The position numbers and the translations under genes are program-made. From positions 12,342 to 76,341 of the forward strand of contig NZ_CAMIHB010000017.1 of assembly GCF_946221635.1 (NCBI RefSeq): 64,000 nt of DNA. The letters run 5' to 3'. Source of the DNA: an uncultured Rhodoferax sp. GTDB taxonomy: Bacteria; Pseudomonadota; Gammaproteobacteria; Burkholderiales; Burkholderiaceae_C. Within the stretch, counting starts at the first letter, position 1. Every line of letters begins with the position of its first letter. The notes under the pieces are model-generated. The model saw only the letters and a list, made by a program, of their open reading frames with translations. It was not told the DNA's origin and ran no database searches. Below, piece by piece: positions 62,073 to 64,000 of this stretch.

Positions 62073-63859
62073 GTACCCATTCCAAGAAGCCCCTGGCCTC
62101 CGCGACTGCGCATGCAGGCCCGTTGGACTGGCGCCGACTGGTCGAATGGTTGCAGCAGGACAAGGTGATTGCCGACGAGGAGGCCCAGCGCACCATTGCG
62201 CGTTGCGCCCAGGCCGAAAGTGCCCAGCACCCGCTGGTGCGTCTGGCCAGCGTGTCCATGCGCCGCGCCGCGGACCAGAAGCCGCTGGACATCGAGATGC
62301 TGACCCAGTGGCTGGCATTGCGCGCGGGGCTGGACTACCTGCGCATCGACCCGCTCAAGGTGGACGTGGGCAAGGTGGCCGATGCCATGAGCGCGGGCTA
62401 CGCCGAGCGCCACCGCATCCTGCCCGTGGTCGTCACCGCCAGCGAGATCACCGTGGCCACGGCCGAGCCCTTCATCACCGACTGGGTGGCCGAGGTGGAG
62501 CGCCAAAGCCGGCGCAGCGTCAAACGCGTGGTGGCGAGTCCGCAGGAGATCACGCGCTACACCGCCGAGTTCTACGCACTGGCCAAGAGCGTGCGTGCCG
62601 CCACCAAGAGTGGCACCAACAATGGCGCCAGCTTCGAGCAGTTGGTGGAATTGGGCAAGAGCAACAAGCAGCTCGACGCGAATGACCAGGGCGTGGTGCA
62701 GGTGGTGGACTGGCTCTGGCAGTATGCCTTCGACCAGCGCGCCAGTGACATCCATCTGGAGCCGCGCCGCGAGCAGGGCGTGATCCGCTTTCGCATCGAC
62801 GGCGTGTTGCACCCGGTCTACCAGATGCCCATGGGCGTGCTCAACGCCATGACGGCGCGCATCAAGCTGCTGGGCCGCATGGACGTGATCGAGAAACGCC
62901 GCCCGCAGGACGGCCGCATCAAGACGCGCAACCCGCGCGGCGACGAGATCGAAATGCGGATTTCCACGCTGCCCACCGCCTTTGGCGAGAAGATGGTGAT
63001 GCGTATCTTTGACCCGGACAACGCGGTCAAGGACCTCGACGCCTTGGGCTTCACCACCCACGATGCCACGCGCTGGGAACAACTGGTGCTGCGTCCGCAC
63101 GGCATCATTCTGGTGACCGGCCCCACGGGGTCGGGCAAGACCACCACGCTGTACTCCACGCTCAAACGCGTGGCCACCGAAGAGGTCAATGTCAGCACGG
63201 TGGAAGACCCCATCGAAATGATCGAGCCCAGCTTCAACCAGACGCAGGTGCAGCCCCAGCTCGACTTCGGCTTCGCCCAGGGGCTGCGCGCCCTGATGCG
63301 GCAGGACCCGGACATCATCATGGTGGGAGAAATCCGCGACCTGGAAACGGCCGAGATGGCGGTGCAGGCGGCGCTCACGGGACATCTGGTCTTCTCTACC
63401 CTGCACACGAACGATGCGCCGTCAGCGGTGACCCGTCTCATGGAACTGGGTGTTCCGCCCTACCTGATCAATGCCACGCTCCTGGGCGTGCTGGCCCAGC
63501 GCCTGGTGCGCACCCTGTGCAAGCAGTGCAAGGTGCGCGATGAGGACGCCAGCCGCGAGTCGCTGAGCGAGATGGTCAAACCCTGGCAGATCAATGGCGG
63601 CTACAAGCCCTTCAAACCCGTGGGGTGCGTGGACTGCCGCATGACGGGCTTCATGGGGCGCATGGGGCTGTACGAACTGCTCACCGTGACCGAGGGCTTC
63701 AAGACCCGCGTGAGCGGGGAGCCCAGCATCGATGCCTTGCGCCGCCAGGCCGTGAGCGATGGCATGCGCCCCCTGCGTCTGGCCGGGGCGCTGCGGGTGG
63801 CGGAGGGGCTGACCGTGATGGAAGAGGTGCTCAGCGCCACCCCGCCCTTGCACGGATAA
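62069..63859 (+). CDS. PilB/GspE-type secretion ATPase
   Basis: 596 residues. T2SS E N-terminal domain (20-190), then the hexameric ATPase: DIHLEPRREQGVIRFRIDGVL, Walker A GPTGSGKTTT, Asp box STVEDPIEM, Walker B RQDPDIIMVGEIRD, His box STLHTNDAPSAVTRL, and a C-terminal zinc motif with two CxxC pairs (CKQC, CVDC). Powers assembly of type IV pili or type II secretion. It is not in a pil/gsp cluster here: upstream is the spermidine-synthase-like gene and downstream a tctB gene, so its system lies elsewhere on the chromosome. Ends PPLHG. Confidence 0.92.
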   Translation: MSTHSKKPLASATAHAGPLDWRRLVEWLQQDKVIADEEAQRTIARCAQAESAQHPLVRLASVSMRRAADQKPLDIEMLTQWLALRAGLDYLRIDPLKVDVGKVADAMSAGYAERHRILPVVVTASEITVATAEPFITDWVAEVERQSRRSVKRVVASPQEITRYTAEFYALAKSVRAATKSGTNNGASFEQLVELGKSNKQLDANDQGVVQVVDWLWQYAFDQRASDIHLEPRREQGVIRFRIDGVLHPVYQMPMGVLNAMTARIKLLGRMDVIEKRRPQDGRIKTRNPRGDEIEMRISTLPTAFGEKMVMRIFDPDNAVKDLDALGFTTHDATRWEQLVLRPHGIILVTGPTGSGKTTTLYSTLKRVATEEVNVSTVEDPIEMIEPSFNQTQVQPQLDFGFAQGLRALMRQDPDIIMVGEIRDLETAEMAVQAALTGHLVFSTLHTNDAPSAVTRLMELGVPPYLINATLLGVLAQRLVRTLCKQCKVRDEDASRESLSEMVKPWQINGGYKPFKPVGCVDCRMTGFMGRMGLYELLTVTEGFKTRVSGEPSIDALRRQAVSDGMRPLRLAGALRVAEGLTVMEEVLSATPPLHG

Positions 63860-63934
63860 CTCGGAAAACCCTAGACAGAAACCCCTAAAAATGCAGGCAG
63901 AATGCGGAACCGCTTTCTGAGTAGGAGACAACGC

Positions 63935-64000
63935 GTGAATATAAAAAGCCAAAAAGACTTTTTCGCCGGATTGATGTTCATGGGCGTAGGAGCATCGTTT
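63935..64000 (+). CDS. TctB-like tripartite tricarboxylate transporter subunit, 5' end only
   Basis: 22 codons visible from GTG 63935, with AGGAGA 6 nt upstream: MNIKSQKDFFAGLMFMGVGASF. The QKDFFAGLMFM start matches the N-terminus of small TctB-family membrane subunits of citrate-type TTT transporters. The gene continues beyond the window; the remainder and the TctA/TctC partners cannot be seen. Annotation rests only on this short N-terminus. Confidence 0.55.
   Translation, partial: MNIKSQKDFFAGLMFMGVGASF

Overview
The window is a gene-dense, high-GC stretch of what looks like a chromosome from a betaproteobacterium of the family Comamonadaceae (Acidovorax / Rhodoferax / Simplicispira type). 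This placement is inferred from protein content: core-only methionine synthase, RpfE-RecJ pair, Aap/Bzt amino-acid transporter, Entner-Doudoroff genes and the start of a TctB gene. It is also suggested by short dispersed repeats of a kind I remember from that family; no database search was done. No rRNA, tRNA, CRISPR array or intact insertion sequence was seen. The first gene (RND pump) and the last gene (TctB) are cut by the window edges.

Layout. 1-2825: leftward tetR - membrane fusion protein - RND pump operon. 2963-3701: msrA and a small membrane protein. 3799-9878: a zinc locus. znuCBA with a 50-residue leader protein runs leftward; zur, an FtsX-type ABC transporter, a Cys-containing secreted peptide and a DUF3299 protein run rightward. 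Three 15-bp Zur-like boxes lie between the two units. 9896-12501: AEC permease, a 366-bp inverted-repeat element, pdxH and a MobA-like nucleotidyltransferase. 12587-15123: edd-eda with a HexR-like site and a clear terminator. 15200-16600: an AT-richer patch with one orphan membrane protein. 16608-24550: small accessory enzymes and regulators (RibD-C reductase, PhnB-like, SRPBCC, LysE exporter, WYL regulator, gloA, fabF/thioesterase with divergent marR-MFS, cupin). 24557-26843: NAD(P)-binding protein overlapping rhlE. 27103-33452: two paralogous DUF1631 proteins flanking the ABC-F factor EttA. 33471-36272: TAXI binding protein, flavin reductase, M14 peptidase. 36280-40769: general amino-acid ABC transporter. 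41028-45319: methionine synthase core, oxidoreductase, YitT protein, hemerythrin, 2OG oxygenase. 45338-49361: two diguanylate cyclases around a nitronate monooxygenase. 49397-53471: thiolase, ppk2 with a Pho-box-like promoter, SDR and ZntB. 53488-59136: nudix, recJ, rpfE-like, and lolC-lolD on the other strand. 59258-63859: LivK-like, tatD, spermidine-synthase-like and PilB/GspE-like ATPase.

The most unusual feature is a dispersed hairpin element of about 50 bp, present at least 13 times. Its core is GCGCGAGCA followed by GCTA-N9-TAGC. Five copies lie between genes and eight lie inside reading frames, where they are read through without a stop and mostly in one preferred frame. They contribute to two signal peptides, an ABC ATPase tail and parts of LolD and RecJ. 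This resembles the protein-coding palindromic elements described in Rickettsia, but here in a free-living-type betaproteobacterium.
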